From Bacteroidales bacterium (GTDB lineage Bacteria > Bacteroidota > Bacteroidia > Bacteroidales > JAFGXI01), in contig JALSQC010000179.1 of the NCBI GenBank assembly GCA_026985625.1, positions 1-11,670 on the forward strand: DNA of 11,670 nucleotides, given 5' to 3'. The notes under the pieces were generated by a model. The model ran no database searches, was not told where the DNA came from, and worked only from the letters and a program-made list of their open reading frames with translations. This document shows positions 1-7,158 of the stretch, piece by piece. Numbering within the stretch: position 1 is the first letter of the stretch; each line of letters opens with the position of its first letter. Position numbers and translations under genes: made by a program.

Positions 1-1
1 A

Positions 2-568
2 AATAGCGAAGACAGTGCAGCTCAATACGACTTTATTTTAAATAATAATTGCGAACGAGTAAATAAATTTAATCACAATTACAACAATACCAATATTGCT
101 ACAAGTTTAAACGACACCTCGTCAACAAAAGTTTATCTGCAATCTATGGGAGGAGTAAAAGCAAAATTAAAATTTGAATTACCCGAAGAATTAAACTCAA
201 AACAAATAGCTATAAATAAAGCTCAACTAATTTTAACTGCCGACGATAAAATTGCAACGCAAGCAGATAAATACCCCGTTCCTGAATCATTATTAATAGA
301 ACTAATAGATAATACCGAAGGTTTTGATGCCCCTATTGATTATTATTTAAGCAGCGATTATTTCGACGGTAAATATAACTCAGAAACTAACACTTACACA
401 TTTAATTTAACACGATATATTCAAAAAATAGTTAATAACGAAGTGGAAAATAACGGATTTTATATTATTCCATCAGGAAATAAAATATCGGCAAATCGCT
501 TGGTAGTTTTAAATTCAGGAGAAAATAAAATAAGATTAAAATTATTTTACACCAAATTAAATAAATAA
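2..568 (+). CDS. DUF4270 family protein, C-terminal part (5' end outside window)
   Basis: The reading frame is open from base 2 to a TAA at 566-568, giving 188 residues with no start in sight; the first in-frame ATG (146) is internal, so the gene begins upstream of the window. The C-terminal part matches what I know of DUF4270 proteins: an alternating-strand region with conserved KAKLKFELPE and a closing segment resembling GFYIIPSGNKISANRLVV followed by a final basic strand ending FYTKLNK. These are usually secreted or lipoprotein beta-rich proteins of unknown function found in Bacteroidota. The position supports the call, because DUF4270 genes in this phylum are commonly next to glmS, here only 1 nt downstream, so the two are very probably cotranscribed. 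The signal peptide or lipobox cannot be checked. The family assignment comes from recognition of the C-terminus and context, not from a search. Confidence 0.75.
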   Translation, partial: NSEDSAAQYDFILNNNCERVNKFNHNYNNTNIATSLNDTSSTKVYLQSMGGVKAKLKFELPEELNSKQIAINKAQLILTADDKIATQADKYPVPESLLIELIDNTEGFDAPIDYYLSSDYFDGKYNSETNTYTFNLTRYIQKIVNNEVENNGFYIIPSGNKISANRLVVLNSGENKIRLKLFYTKLNK

Positions 569-569
569 T

Positions 570-2405
570 ATGTGCGGAATAGTTGGTTACATTGGAACAA
601 AACAAGCATATCCAATTTTAATAAACGGATTAAAACGATTAGAATATAGAGGTTACGACTCTGCAGGAATTGCTTTAATAAATGGAGAATCAAGAATTTA
701 TAAAGTAAAAGGAAAAGTTTCTGATCTTGAAAGTTTTGTCGAAAACAAAGATAAAAGCGGAACAATAGGAATGGGACATACCCGTTGGGCAACCCACGGC
801 GAACCAACAAATAACAATGCTCACCCTCACGAATCACAAAATGGACATTTTATTGTAATACACAACGGAATTATAGAAAATTACAGTCGCTTAAAAAAAC
901 GTTTAGAAGATAGAGGATACAAATTTAAAAGCGATACCGATACCGAAGTCTTAGCAAATTTAATAGAATATATTTATTTAAAAGGAAAAGTTTCTGCCGA
1001 AATAGCCGTTAGATTAGCACTAACAAAAGTAATAGGAGCATACGGTTTATTAGTAACAAACAAAACCGAAAATAATCAAATTATAGCAGCCCGCAACGGA
1101 AGCCCTTTAGTTATTGGAGTAGGAAAAAACGAATACTTTTTTGCATCAGACGCAACCCCAATTATAGAATACACAAAAAGTGTTATTTATTTAAATGATT
1201 ATGATGTTGCTATAGTTACCAAAGACGAACTAACATTAAAAACAATAAAAAACGATAAAATAATTCCAAAAATTCAGAAACTCAATTTAGATATAGGAGA
1301 AATAGAAAAAGGAGGATACGAGCATTTTATGCTTAAAGAAATATATGAGCAACCAAAATCTATTAAAGATACTTTTAGAGGAAGAGTTTCAACCGAAACA
1401 AACGAATTAATACTTGGCGGAATACATAATGTTTTAGACAAACTTATTAATGCAAAACGAATTATTATAATAGGTTGCGGAACGTCTTGGCACGCAGGCT
1501 TAGTAGGAGAATATTTACTGGAAGATATAGCTAAAATACCGGTAGAAGTAGAATATGCGTCGGAGTTTAGATACCGCAGACCAATTATTTTTCCCGACGA
1601 TGTTGTTATAGCAATTAGCCAAAGCGGAGAAACAGCAGATACTCTTGCAGCAATAAAACTTGCAAAAAAAGCAAATGCCACAGTTATAGGAGTTTGTAAT
1701 GTTGTTGGTTCAAGTATTCCAAGAGAAACCGATGCCGGAGTATATACACACGCCGGACCTGAAATAGGAGTTGCATCAACAAAAGCATTTACAGCACAAG
1801 TTACTGTTTTGGCTATGATGGCAATTTTATTAGGGAAAGAACGTAAAACAATATCAGACGAAAAATACGAAAGACTTATAACAGAATTAAAAAACACACC
1901 CGAAAAAATAAAAAAAATATTAACCCACGACAACGAAATAAAAAAAATAGCAAAATTATACAAAAACGCAAGCAACTTTTTATATTTAGGTAGAGGATAT
2001 TTATTTCCGGTAGCTCTCGAAGGAGCTCTTAAACTTAAAGAAATTTCGTATATACATGCCGAAGGATATCCGGCTGCAGAAATGAAACACGGGCCTATTG
2101 CCCTTATCGACGAAAATATGCCTGTAGTTGTAATAGCAACAAAAGACAAATCATACGAAAAAATTGTAAGTAATATTCAAGAAGTAAAAGCCCGCAAAGG
2201 AAAAGTTATTTCTATAGTTACCGAAGGCGATATAGCAATTACAAATATGGCCGATCATATAATCGAAGTCCCCGAATCGCATGTTGTTGTTAGTGCATTG
2301 CTAACAGTAATACCTTTACAATTATTATCATATCATATTGCGGTTATGAGAGGCTGTAATGTTGACCAGCCTCGTAATTTAGCAAAGTCGGTTACTGTTG
2401 AATAA
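570..2405 (+). CDS. glmS: Glutamine--fructose-6-phosphate aminotransferase (isomerizing)
   Basis: Makes glucosamine-6-phosphate from fructose-6-phosphate and glutamine, the entry step to UDP-GlcNAc for peptidoglycan and LPS; cytosolic. The 611-residue length is normal. The N-terminal Ntn-type glutaminase domain (about 1-240) starts with MCGIVGYIG, so Cys2 becomes the N-terminal nucleophile, and has GHTRWATHGEPTNNNAHPH (69-87) and IHNGIIENY (97-105). Two SIS domains follow: GCGTSWHAG (302-310), SQSGETADT (350-358), EIGVASTKAF (398-407), then LEGALKLKE (483-491) and MKHGP (505-509). Glu484, Lys488, Glu491, His507 and Lys606 line up with the E. coli isomerase residues Glu481, Lys485, Glu488, His504 and Lys603. 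It ends in the classic DQPRNLAKSVTVE. It starts 1 nt after the DUF4270 stop and overlaps rsgA by 8 nt. No glmS ribozyme is possible in the 1-nt gap. All key residues are intact. Confidence 0.98.
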   Translation: MCGIVGYIGTKQAYPILINGLKRLEYRGYDSAGIALINGESRIYKVKGKVSDLESFVENKDKSGTIGMGHTRWATHGEPTNNNAHPHESQNGHFIVIHNGIIENYSRLKKRLEDRGYKFKSDTDTEVLANLIEYIYLKGKVSAEIAVRLALTKVIGAYGLLVTNKTENNQIIAARNGSPLVIGVGKNEYFFASDATPIIEYTKSVIYLNDYDVAIVTKDELTLKTIKNDKIIPKIQKLNLDIGEIEKGGYEHFMLKEIYEQPKSIKDTFRGRVSTETNELILGGIHNVLDKLINAKRIIIIGCGTSWHAGLVGEYLLEDIAKIPVEVEYASEFRYRRPIIFPDDVVIAISQSGETADTLAAIKLAKKANATVIGVCNVVGSSIPRETDAGVYTHAGPEIGVASTKAFTAQVTVLAMMAILLGKERKTISDEKYERLITELKNTPEKIKKILTHDNEIKKIAKLYKNASNFLYLGRGYLFPVALEGALKLKEISYIHAEGYPAAEMKHGPIALIDENMPVVVIATKDKSYEKIVSNIQEVKARKGKVISIVTEGDIAITNMADHIIEVPESHVVVSALLTVIPLQLLSYHIAVMRGCNVDQPRNLAKSVTVE

Positions 2406-3336
2406 AGAAAAAAAATATACAGGAATAGTTGTAAAATCAACAGGAAGCAATTATTTAGTTGAATCCGATAATAAAATTATTAATTGTAAAATACGAGGAA
2501 AATTCCGTATAAAAGGAATATCAACAACAAACCCCATATCGGTAGGCGATTATGTAGATTTTTTTATTGATAACGATACAGGAATTATAACTAAAATACA
2601 TAATCGTAAAAATTATATTATACGCAGATCTACAAACCTATCAAAACAATATCAAATAATAGCATCTAACATAGATAATGTTTTTCTTATAATAACACTT
2701 TTTAACCCCGAAACAACCACCGAATTTATAGATAGATTTTTAGTTACAACAGAAGCTTTTAAAATAAATACCATTTTAGTTTTTAATAAATTAGACTTAT
2801 ATAATAAAAAACAACAAGAGTTTTTAGATAATTTTATAAATATTTATAATAACGCCGGATACACTTGTATAAAAACATCAACAAAAACAAACCTGAATAT
2901 CGACAAATTAAAACTGATTACAAAAAATAATATAAATGTTTTTTCGGGACATTCGGGCACCGGAAAATCGTCGTTAGTTAATTGCTTAGATAAAAACTTG
3001 AATATAAAAATAGGAAAAATATCAGATTATCATCAAAAAGGAAAACATACAACAACATTTGCACAAATGTATAAAATAAATAATGGAGGATATATTATAG
3101 ATACACCCGGAATTAAAGCTTTTGGAATAATTGACGAAATTAAAAAAACCGATTTATCAAAATATTTTCCCGAGATTTTTAAGTTCTCGAAAAACTGCAA
3201 ATTTAATAATTGCACCCACTATCACGAACCAAATTGTGCAGTAAAAGAGGCTGTAGAAAATAATCTTATATCTTATAACAGATATAATAACTATATAAAT
3301 ATACTATTAGACGAAAAAAACAAACATAGACTGTAA
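2398..3336 (+). CDS. rsgA: Ribosome small-subunit-dependent GTPase A (TTG start)
   Basis: Circularly permuted GTPase that acts late in 30S subunit assembly. The 312-residue length is normal. The N-terminal OB-fold (about 7-68) precedes the permuted G motifs in the diagnostic order: G4 NKLD (130-133), G5-like TSTKT (160-164), G1 GHSGTGKSSL (184-193), G2 GKHTTT (215-220), G3 DTPG (235-238). A C-terminal zinc site fits CX4CXHX5C: Cys267, Cys272, His274, Cys280. The start is TTG at 2398, inside the last codons of glmS (8-nt overlap). There is no in-frame ATG before Met224, and the TTG places the family's usual GIVVKSTGS segment at residue 9, so the TTG start is well supported. The overlap suggests translational coupling to glmS. 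Confidence 0.95.
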   Translation: MNKEKKYTGIVVKSTGSNYLVESDNKIINCKIRGKFRIKGISTTNPISVGDYVDFFIDNDTGIITKIHNRKNYIIRRSTNLSKQYQIIASNIDNVFLIITLFNPETTTEFIDRFLVTTEAFKINTILVFNKLDLYNKKQQEFLDNFINIYNNAGYTCIKTSTKTNLNIDKLKLITKNNINVFSGHSGTGKSSLVNCLDKNLNIKIGKISDYHQKGKHTTTFAQMYKINNGGYIIDTPGIKAFGIIDEIKKTDLSKYFPEIFKFSKNCKFNNCTHYHEPNCAVKEAVENNLISYNRYNNYINILLDEKNKHRL

Positions 3337-3356
3337 TTTAATTATAATATAATCTC

Positions 3357-3364
3357 TATATTTA
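3357..3364 (+). promoter_or_regulatory. Possible -7 element (TATATTTA) ahead of the small membrane protein gene
   Basis: TATATTTA matches five of the six fixed positions of the Bacteroidota -7 consensus TAnnTTTG and ends 28 nt before the ATG at 3393. There is no clear TTG upstream at the right spacing. In such AT-rich DNA a one-mismatch hit is weak evidence; it is listed because this gene follows rsgA by 56 nt and may need its own promoter. Confidence 0.2.
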
Positions 3365-3392
3365 CACCATAAAATAACAAAAATTAAAAAAA

Positions 3393-3728
3393 ATGGTTAT
3401 AAAATTACCAAATGCTATTAATGTAGACGAACTTTACGAAAAATTAACTAAACAATTTCCCGATTACGATGTTTCGTATATTCAAAAAAAAGTTTTATTA
3501 GTAAAAAAATCGACAACAGTTGGAGCAATGATTAATCTAAAAAAGAAAAATATTAAAATATTTGGCGATTTTGGAACAGTTACGGCACGTTTAATATTTA
3601 CAATATTAATACTATTGTTAGGAGTAATTATTCCGTTAATAGTATTTTTAATAGTATTTATGCCTAAACAAAATAAGTTTAGAGACGAAATTGCAAATTT
3701 TGTAAAAAAAGAATATAATTTGCAATAA
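3393..3728 (+). CDS. Small hypothetical membrane protein, 111 aa
   Basis: I do not recognise a family. The first 60 residues look soluble and mixed alpha/beta: an opening strand (MVIKLPN), a short helix with VDELYEKLTKQFPDYDV, and then strand-like stretches containing VLLVKKS and INLKKKNIKIFGDFG. Residues 66-89 are strongly hydrophobic (only Ile, Leu, Val, Phe, Thr, Gly, Pro), one long membrane segment or a tight hairpin around Pro81. A short charged helix (PKQNKFRDEIANFVKKEY) closes the protein. There is no signal peptide, so the N-terminal domain is probably cytoplasmic if the segment is a single helix. ATG start preceded by an A-rich stretch. It sits 56 nt after rsgA and 66 nt before the hemerythrin-like gene on the same strand, so these two small genes may belong together. 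Coding is supported by sensible hydrophobic patterning and intact length. Confidence 0.75.
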   Translation: MVIKLPNAINVDELYEKLTKQFPDYDVSYIQKKVLLVKKSTTVGAMINLKKKNIKIFGDFGTVTARLIFTILILLLGVIIPLIVFLIVFMPKQNKFRDEIANFVKKEYNLQ

Positions 3729-3763
3729 TTTTTTTCTGACAAATATCATTTTATAATAAATTA

Positions 3764-3771
3764 TAACCTTG
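3764..3771 (+). promoter_or_regulatory. Possible -7 element (TAACCTTG) ahead of the hemerythrin-like gene
   Basis: TAACCTTG differs from TAnnTTTG at one fixed position and ends 23 nt before the ATG at 3795, almost the same distance (24-25 nt) as the exact promoters on the minus strand of this window. No convincing TTG lies 18-21 nt upstream, so this is tentative. Confidence 0.3.
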
Positions 3772-3794
3772 TATCTTGTGCATAAAATTTAATT

Positions 3795-4169
3795 ATGTAT
3801 AAGTTAGATATTATTAATTTTTACAAAACAGGCAATAATATTATTGATAATAATATTAAAAAACTAATAAACATAACAAATAAATTAATTGCTTATATTA
3901 ACAAAGGAGCTTGTGCTGAAGAAATTTCTAATATTATTTTTTTATTAATATTTTATGCACAAGAAAACATAAAAAATAAAGAAAAAATATTACGAAATAA
4001 TAACAAATTTACAGATGATATAAAAACTCATCATAAAAATTTTACAAATAAAATTTTAGAATATAAAAATGCTTTTGCTAACGGAGAAAAAAATATTTGT
4101 ATAGATATTTATAAATTTTTAATACTGTGGATAAATAACGAAAATAAAATAAATAAACAAATATTTTAA
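3795..4169 (+). CDS. Hemerythrin-like four-helix-bundle protein lacking most iron ligands, 124 aa
   Basis: The length and spacing follow bacteriohemerythrin, the O2-binding di-iron four-helix bundle. Residues 12-24 (TGNNIIDNNIKKL) align with the family's TGIPEIDEQHKKL, residues 29-31 with its NxL, Tyr54 with the YxxxHF helix, HKNF (80-83) with HxxF, and Trp112 with the WLxxH helix. The seven ligand positions then read Ile21 (His), Asn58 (His), Lys62 (Glu), Ile76 (His), His80 (His), Glu116 (His) and Lys121 (Asp): only His80 is kept, yet the i+4, i+4 and i+5 spacings are exact. The protein should therefore not bind a normal di-iron centre (inference). Asn, Ile and Lys make up about half of the residues, and I count about 59 G/C in 375 bases (about 16%), far below glmS. 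The frame is intact, with a possible promoter of its own. Alternatives: a decaying hemerythrin gene, or a chance helical bundle. Family assignment is by eye. Confidence 0.6.
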   Translation: MYKLDIINFYKTGNNIIDNNIKKLINITNKLIAYINKGACAEEISNIIFLLIFYAQENIKNKEKILRNNNKFTDDIKTHHKNFTNKILEYKNAFANGEKNICIDIYKFLILWINNENKINKQIF

Positions 4170-4254
4170 AATTTAATTGCAAAACGGTAGATATGCTTGG
4201 TCGAATAAAAAAATAATTAATAAAATATACTTTGATCTCTTGGGTTTAGATAGT
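4170..4254. other. Short convergent gap between the hemerythrin-like gene and waaA
   Basis: 85 nt between two converging stop codons. I see no GC-containing stem-loop followed by a T-tract for either strand, only AT-rich sequence including the palindrome ATTTTAAAAT across the upstream stop (4163-4172). No gene or RNA is recognisable. Confidence 0.5.
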
Positions 4255-5481
4255 TTATTTTATATTAATATTTTCTAAAATTTTATTTGTAGAACCTATA
4301 TTTTTTGATACATAACTTAACACTTTATTTGATGTTTGTAGCAAATACTCTTTGTTTGTTATAAATTTATTAGTTATTTTTATTAAATCATTCGATGTGT
4401 TTATCGAAAAACAAACTTGCATTGTAACAAGTTCTTTTGCCTCTAAAAATTTTTTATAATTAGGACCAAAAATAACAGGTTTACCATGTGCTGCAGGTTC
4501 TTGTATATTATGAATTCCTTTTCCAAAACCTCCTCCAACAAAAACAATGTCGGCATACTTGTAAATGCTCGACAAAAGCCCTATATTGTTAATAATCAGC
4601 ACTCTGCCTTTGTTTTTAAAATCAGAATAAAGAACAGGATTAAATCCGTCAAACATTTTTTTTAATCTGTTAATGTTTTGTTCGTAGATTTGATGAGGTG
4701 CAATTACCAATTTAATGTTCGAGAATGTTTTTAATAAGTCTAACAATTTTTCTTCATCGGGTAACCACGTGCTACCAGCTATAACAGTAAAACTATTTTG
4801 CGAAAAGTTTTTTACAATATTATTATCGGCACTTTTTTTTGCAATATCATAAACCCTATCGAAACGGGTATCTCCTATAATAATAGAATTTTTAATATTT
4901 ATTTTTTGTAATAATTCTTGAGATTCTTTATTTTGAACAAAAATTATATTAAAACATTTTAAGGCGTTAGCATACCATTTGCCGTATGATTTAAAATAAA
5001 TTTGATTTTTTCGGAAAATTGCAGAAATAAGATACGATTCTATATTACGTTTTTTTATCTCGTTAAGATAGTTATACCATATATCATATTTTACAAAAAA
5101 AACTATTTTGGGATTAATAATATCTAAAAAATCTTTAGCATTTTTTTTTGTATCGTTTGGCAAGTAAAAAACATAATCAGCAAGGCCGTAATTTTTACGA
5201 ATCTCGTAACCCGACGGCGAAAAAAAAGTTAAAACAATTATAATATTTTTTTCTTTTGTTTTTAATTTTTCAATTAACGGCCGTCCCTGTTCGAACTCGC
5301 CCAACGACGATACGTGTATCCATATTACTTTCTTGTTGTCGGCATTATTAAAATCCGTTTTTATTTTATTTATTAAGTTCTTTCTGCCTTTTACCCATTT
5401 TTTTGCCTTGTTGTTAAAAGGTGATATTAAATATGCTGCAAATGCAAAAAAATGTATTGATATGTTATATATTAATTTCAA
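4255..5481 (-). CDS. waaA: 3-deoxy-D-manno-octulosonic acid (Kdo) transferase (TTG start)
   Basis: Transfers Kdo from CMP-Kdo onto lipid IVA at the inner face of the cytoplasmic membrane, starting the LPS inner core. The 408 residues form a GT-B fold glycosyltransferase of family GT30. The N-terminus (MKLIYNISIHFFAFAAYLI, then KAKKWVKGRK at 25-34) is the usual membrane-associated helix plus the family's WVxGRK motif. HVSSLGEFEQGRPLI (56-70) holds the catalytic Glu62. The C-terminal nucleotide-sugar domain has GDTRFDRV (203-210), AGSTWLPDEE (235-244), APHQ (261-264), and GGGFGKGIHNIQEPAAHGKP (316-335) followed by the family's FGPN. The start is TTG; homology to the MKLLYN-type N-terminus places it exactly there. 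Three A/T runs of 7-9 lie in the gene without breaking the frame. It lies 71 nt downstream of the barrel gene on the same strand and has its own promoter match. Confidence 0.95.
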   Translation of the reverse strand: MKLIYNISIHFFAFAAYLISPFNNKAKKWVKGRKNLINKIKTDFNNADNKKVIWIHVSSLGEFEQGRPLIEKLKTKEKNIIIVLTFFSPSGYEIRKNYGLADYVFYLPNDTKKNAKDFLDIINPKIVFFVKYDIWYNYLNEIKKRNIESYLISAIFRKNQIYFKSYGKWYANALKCFNIIFVQNKESQELLQKINIKNSIIIGDTRFDRVYDIAKKSADNNIVKNFSQNSFTVIAGSTWLPDEEKLLDLLKTFSNIKLVIAPHQIYEQNINRLKKMFDGFNPVLYSDFKNKGRVLIINNIGLLSSIYKYADIVFVGGGFGKGIHNIQEPAAHGKPVIFGPNYKKFLEAKELVTMQVCFSINTSNDLIKITNKFITNKEYLLQTSNKVLSYVSKNIGSTNKILENINIK

Positions 5482-5506
5482 TAATTTTTGTTTTCCTGAT
5501 TATTTT

Positions 5507-5535
5507 CAAAATTAGAAATAAAATAATTACTACAA
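5507..5535 (-). promoter_or_regulatory. Bacteroidota-type promoter for waaA (TTG-N18-TAATTTTG)
   Basis: On the minus strand the -33 element TTG lies at 5535-5533 and an exact -7 match TAATTTTG at 5514-5507, with 18 nt between. The -7 element ends 25 nt before the waaA start codon, implying a leader of roughly 18-20 nt. It lies in the 71-nt gap after the barrel gene, so waaA is probably transcribed independently, though read-through is possible. Confidence 0.55.
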
Positions 5536-5552
5536 TTAAGTTTTGTAAAATT

Positions 5553-6959
5553 TTATTGTTCAAAAAAGAAGTTTGTAAGCTCAATAATATCTTCCATAGT
5601 CATATCGAGTTTAAAATCAAAGAATTTATCAAGAGCATCGGTAATTTCGTCTAAAGATATATAACCGTCTTTGTTTGTATCTATAGATAAAAATTTATCG
5701 GGAATTTCTCCGTTAAATCGCTTTCTAAACTCTCCATATCCTCTCAAACTGGGATAATAATCATAAATCTCTGATTGGTCAATAGCTTCGGGAGGTGTCG
5801 AAAAAGCCAATAGTTCTTCGTCGGTATATGTTACACCGTTAAGTTTAACGGTAAAGGCATTTGGCGAATTAATTTCTTTGTCTCTATAATTAGGTATTCC
5901 GTCGTCATCATCGTCAAGAGGACAGCCTTTTGCATCTACTTTAACTCCTGCCGGTGTTCCCGGGCATTTATCGTCCCAATCTAATATGCTGTCGTTATCC
6001 TCATCGGCAATATCAATAGATTCAAACATAAAATCTTTAAATAATGTTGTATCTATTATTTCTTTATCAGCAGAGAAAACGTCAAAGTTAAATGTAATAT
6101 AAGAGTATAAAAAATTATCGCCGGCAGAGTTTCCTTTTCTATTGTTAGATGTTCCTGCTTTACTAATATCATCAACTAAATCAGAAAAAGCTATGTGATA
6201 GCTGGTTCCTAATTTCATTGTAATACGTTTAGATATATTTAACTGCACTCCAATATCTATAGGTAACGATAAAGATGTAAGATTGTATTTCCCCAAACCG
6301 TCGTTGTTTAGTTCTCTCAAGTCGGTTTCGTAATTATAATCTCTTTGTAATATAATGCTGTTATATTCGTTATCGGGTGTTTCTTCGACATTACGTATTG
6401 TCCCGTCGGACCAATAATGATAATAATTTCCGTTAGCATCTTTTAAATCGGTTTTTGAATTAAAATTAAATGATTCTATACCAACGGATATTAAAGGTAT
6501 TAACCTGCGTTGCTCGTTAAACGAAATTAATTGTCCTTCTTTTTTTAACAAATGATAAAAATTATACGTTATGTATGCAGCTCCAACAACAACATTGGTT
6601 TTAAAGTTATAGTTTTGTGTCAAAGAATGTTGATTACCGGTAATATTTCCGTAAGTTACAAAAAAATTTAACGAAAAAGCCTCGCTTATTCCTTTTGATA
6701 CGTTTAAGTTTGTTGCGGGTAATCCCACTAAAGGATTTGAATAATATACATCTCTAACATCGCCTAAATATGTAAAAATTCCTTTTCCTATTCCTATAAT
6801 AGGTTTAAAACTAAGGAATTTTGTAACTTCCTGAGCATTATAAAAATACGAGAACTCTGATGTATCGTCTGACGCAACGTTATTTATTGTATCGGTTGTT
6901 TGTCCAAAAACAATAAAATTGTTTACTAAAAAAAATAATATAAATACTGTTTTTTTCAA
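5553..6959 (-). CDS. Putative outer-membrane beta-barrel protein with TSP3 repeats and C-terminal EF-hand (TTG start)
   Basis: 468 residues. A signal peptide (MKKTVFILFFLVNNFIVFGQ) with a cleavage site near Gly18/Gln20 is followed by about 250 residues of alternating strands (roughly 50-296) ending in aromatic-rich ITFNFDVFS, as expected for an outer-membrane beta-barrel. Next come thrombospondin type 3-like calcium repeats: ADEDNDSILDWDDKCPGTP (318-336), GCP (345-347) and DDDDDDGIPNYRD (349-361 region), with Cys332 and Cys346. In many relatives an OmpA-like peptidoglycan-binding domain would follow. Here there is instead a linker and a canonical EF-hand, DTNKDGYISLDE (427-438), with Ca ligands at Asp427, Asn429, Asp431, Tyr433 backbone, Ser435 and Glu438, then two short helices to the C-terminus. 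TTG at 6957-6959 is chosen because a stop lies five codons upstream and it gives a perfect signal peptide. Role unknown; it is probably a surface or periplasm-facing calcium-binding envelope protein. Confidence 0.8.
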   Translation of the reverse strand: MKKTVFILFFLVNNFIVFGQTTDTINNVASDDTSEFSYFYNAQEVTKFLSFKPIIGIGKGIFTYLGDVRDVYYSNPLVGLPATNLNVSKGISEAFSLNFFVTYGNITGNQHSLTQNYNFKTNVVVGAAYITYNFYHLLKKEGQLISFNEQRRLIPLISVGIESFNFNSKTDLKDANGNYYHYWSDGTIRNVEETPDNEYNSIILQRDYNYETDLRELNNDGLGKYNLTSLSLPIDIGVQLNISKRITMKLGTSYHIAFSDLVDDISKAGTSNNRKGNSAGDNFLYSYITFNFDVFSADKEIIDTTLFKDFMFESIDIADEDNDSILDWDDKCPGTPAGVKVDAKGCPLDDDDDGIPNYRDKEINSPNAFTVKLNGVTYTDEELLAFSTPPEAIDQSEIYDYYPSLRGYGEFRKRFNGEIPDKFLSIDTNKDGYISLDEITDALDKFFDFKLDMTMEDIIELTNFFFEQ

Positions 6960-6983
6960 AAAGCAATTAATTAGTCAATTAAA

Positions 6984-7013
6984 CAAAAATAATAATATTA
7001 TTTATAAAGACAA
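6984..7013 (-). promoter_or_regulatory. Bacteroidota-type promoter for the barrel gene (TTG-N19-TATTTTTG)
   Basis: On the minus strand TTG at 7013-7011 and an exact TAnnTTTG (TATTTTTG) at 6991-6984 are separated by 19 nt, the phylum's preferred arrangement. The -7 element ends 24 nt before the TTG start codon at 6959. It lies in the 199-nt divergent region between the barrel gene and mmdA, whose plus-strand promoter is not clear. Confidence 0.6.
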
Positions 7014-7158
7014 TATTTTTTATCTATAGTTGTATTAAATTTTAAAAAAAAATCTGTTAACAAACATACAAAAGGCTTGATAAATATCATATTTTCAGCT
7101 TAGTCTTAACAATATATTTACAAAAAAATAAATTTTATACTTTTAATTTTATAGAATA

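Noticed and set aside
547..837. 96-codon open frame on the minus strand across the DUF4270-glmS junction
   Set aside because: Antisense to two real genes, Leu/Phe-rich, no promoter or start context; a shadow frame.
1274..2149. 291-codon open frame on the minus strand opposite glmS
   Set aside because: It lies wholly antisense to an unmistakable glmS with every catalytic residue intact, and its translation is Ser/Ile-rich with no domain pattern. It is a by-product of glmS codon use.
5141..5149. Nine-base T run (A9 in the coding strand) in waaA as a phase-variation tract
   Set aside because: Runs of 7-9 A or T are common throughout this AT-rich window, the run encodes ordinary Lys-Lys, and waaA is expected to be essential.
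5421..5654. Plus-strand frames running over the waaA start and barrel gene end
   Set aside because: They overlap two well-supported minus-strand genes and the waaA promoter; the translation is low-complexity and lysine/isoleucine-rich.
7113..7145. Plus-strand promoter for the mmd operon
   Set aside because: TATATTTA (7113-7120), TAAATTTT (7129-7136) and TACTTTTA (7138-7145) each miss the consensus at one position and none has a TTG at the right spacing, so no single site can be chosen.
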